From Isoperla grammatica (Eukaryota > Arthropoda > Insecta > Plecoptera > Perlodidae): DNA of 64,000 nt. The stretch is taken from contig OX246739.1 of the NCBI GenBank assembly GCA_945910005.1, positions 35,474,608 through 35,538,607 on the forward strand, given 5' to 3'. The notes below the pieces were generated by a model. It saw only the letters and a program-made list of their open reading frames with translations, ran no database searches and was not told the origin of the DNA. Both the position numbers and the translations under genes were made by a program. Positions 62,065 to 64,000 of the stretch are shown here, in pieces (position 1 is the first letter of the stretch; every line of letters begins with the position of its first letter).

Positions 62065-64000
62065 CATAGTTGACGTATCACGGAATCCATGTAAAAGATA
62101 GACTCTATCTAATTTCCTACCCATAACACGGATAATATTTAATGTGGTAGTTGAAACCTCGGGGCCAAATTTAAGGAGAAATTAAGAATTATCTCACATA
62201 AAGTCAATTAATTAGATTACCAACGCGATGAGAGGTTTTCCACAGTTGTCATAGGAGAAAAGTTGTCTGTAACCATGAATAATATTTAATAACATTTTGA
62301 AAAGACGCAACGATATCATAAATGTCGCACGACTTGATTACGGAAAATTGAAATCTATAGTGTAGCCTACTTGCACTTGTATTTGAATACAATAAGCCGT
62401 TAAACTGGCACATATTCTGCTACATGAAGGGAATGCTTCTCATAATTATACATACAATGAAGAAACCAAAGTAGAGGTATGTAATTTTTACTGTGAATTT
62501 GAGAGTAAGGGTGGTTCATGTGTGCCCATTAGATAGGCCTACTACATCAGATAGGCATCGACTGAACAAAGCGTTGAGCTCAAAACTTCCAAGTTATTAA
62601 CAAAGGCGAAGCCAAAGGGCTTCTGAAACTTACTAGAAACTTTAAGAACTTTGCTGGTTTTGTGTACTATGTTTACCACAAAAAACACTCCTAAAAAGAG
62701 CAGACAAGTATACGTTAAAAATTATAATTATTAACTCGTGATATCAAATAACAGAATACTGGGCCTCGATTCACAAGAAGACTTAGACATGTTTGTAGTC
62801 TTAACTTAAAAAAATCAGCCTAACTTTGAACCCCTTATATATCCAGATTCATGTCACAACAAAAAAGAACAATGGGAAATATTTTAAATATATTTTGGGA
62901 AGGTTTATTGTTTCTGTCTTTCCACCATGAGTTAGTAACTTCTAGATGTTACCTGGAAAAAAATTCACAAGAGGTCCCATGGTGGTGAAGCTAAGACAAT
63001 AAAAATACTTATGTCCTTTTGTTAATCCAGGCCATGATACTGAAAGAATACGGAAACGAACTGAGTTATTCTTCCTCTTGGATTCACAAGGAATGTTAAA
63101 AACGCAGTCAGTAAAAATGTCTTAATTCGATTCTTGAGAAGGTTCAGGTGTCATCAAGACTTCATCAAACCTCCGCCTTAACTCATAATAAATCATAATT
63201 ATAATTATAAATACATTGAAGAAACCAACAAAGGAGATAATTTAATTTTTTAATTTATAAAATGTGCGCCAGGTGCGCATAAATTTAATCCAGTAATTTC
63301 ATTCCAGTTGTAACACCTTAAGTATAAAGTTATATATAATCGTACTGTCATGTTCAAAACCAATGTTATCTTTAAATAACCGAGCCAACACTTGTTTTGC
63401 TTGATTCAATTTGAAAATAAATATCAAATAACTTCGATAAGTTTTCGGTACTTCATGAAATTAAAATAATGTTTCTACGGCTGCTCTTTTTATTCATGTT
63501 TTTTGAAGTACACATTGTAATAACACAAAATATATGTTTGGTATTCTGAATATTACCTTCAAACCATTAAAGCGAAACACGTTCCACGTTAGTATTTATA
63601 TGAGTGCTGGTGCCAATTGAATGCAAGATTTAATTTAAATTTCTATAACATATAGGAATAATTAAAAAATTCATATAACTTTGAATTTAACAATGTAACA
63701 GTCACAATAATTCTTATGCTTAAAACCCATGTAATTCTAGAGTTCGACACAAACCACCTGACATGAGTGAGTGAGAACTTATGTTTTCATGTTCGTCTTC
63801 GTATCATTAATTTGACATTCAATAACAAATTGTAGATTTAATCAAGATCTACAGTTATTCTCACCAAAAAGGGGTGAACAATTTTGGTTGTGTTTGTATA
63901 TAAAATGAGATAATTTTAATAATATCTGAAGTTGCCTTATTTGATATAAACGTAATATAAATATTTGTATGATAAGGTAGAATTATGATTGTACAGTACT
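62065..64000. other. No gene seen
   Basis: AT-rich. The motif ATTCACAAG recurs at about 62770, 62967 and 63083, perhaps from a decayed MITE starting GGGCCTCGATTCACAAG near 62761. No frame of 60 codons or more. Confidence 0.5.

Noticed and set aside
62761..63190. Possible MITE starting GGGCCTCGATTCACAAG
   Set aside because: ATTCACAAG recurs in direct rather than inverted orientation and no terminal partner or duplication was found.

Overview
This is an AT-rich animal nuclear segment. It has no operons, ribosome binding sites or long bacterial-type reading frames. It is full of microsatellites, tandem repeats and short terminal-inverted-repeat transposons, and it holds one convincing protein-coding exon. 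The exon (minus strand, 23459-23595) encodes the second half of an immunoglobulin domain ending in the HVLNG sequence typical of the arthropod Dpr (defective proboscis extension response) neuronal cell-surface family. That points to an arthropod, most likely an insect with a large, repeat-rich genome. A stick insect such as Timema is possible but is only a guess. The rest of the window is best read as the introns, or intron plus flank, of a very large minus-strand gene. I could not find its neighbouring exons.

Layout. 1-10.5 kb: gene-free; a possible hAT end (506-521), a 369-bp GTCCACCTACC-type MITE (844-1212), a perfect 22-bp palindrome, and a TA-flanked MITE (6973-7350). 10.5-11.1 kb: a 62-bp-period minisatellite carrying a GCGCGTGCGC core in nearly every unit. 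11-20 kb: a 147-bp palindromic MITE, an 88-bp triplication, an inverted repeat at 17583-17727, and two Harbinger-like MITEs with TAA target duplications. 20-24.5 kb: a dispersed repeat, long TTA, CAA and CTA microsatellites, the Ig exon, a 37-bp copied piece of that exon, and six 112-bp tandem units. 27.3-28.1 kb: a hAT-like element with exact 8-bp target duplications and many TATCTAGATA palindromes. 31-32 kb: a 275-bp inverted-repeat element with a 10-bp duplication nested inside an older repeat; a second copy of that repeat at 47 kb preserves the empty site. 32.7-39 kb: a long inverted repeat, a 643-bp Harbinger-like MITE, a candidate solo LTR/promoter, and two adjacent 147-bp palindromes. 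45-62 kb: a second TAA-type MITE, a complete tRNA-derived SINE with 11-bp target duplications (49715-49988), a long CT microsatellite, retroposon 3' ends, a 46-bp triplication and an inverted-repeat element flanked by CATAG (61671-62064).

The parts do not form a pathway. The window is a record of transposon activity around one small, apparently constrained exon. The most interesting points are: the giant repeat starting about 10 nt inside the intron after the exon; the exon fragment whose only two changes are synonymous; two MITE families that share an internal core but not their ends; and the nested insertion with its empty site. I saw no evidence for an undescribed enzymatic or defence system. 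Most short open reading frames in the window are not supported as genes.
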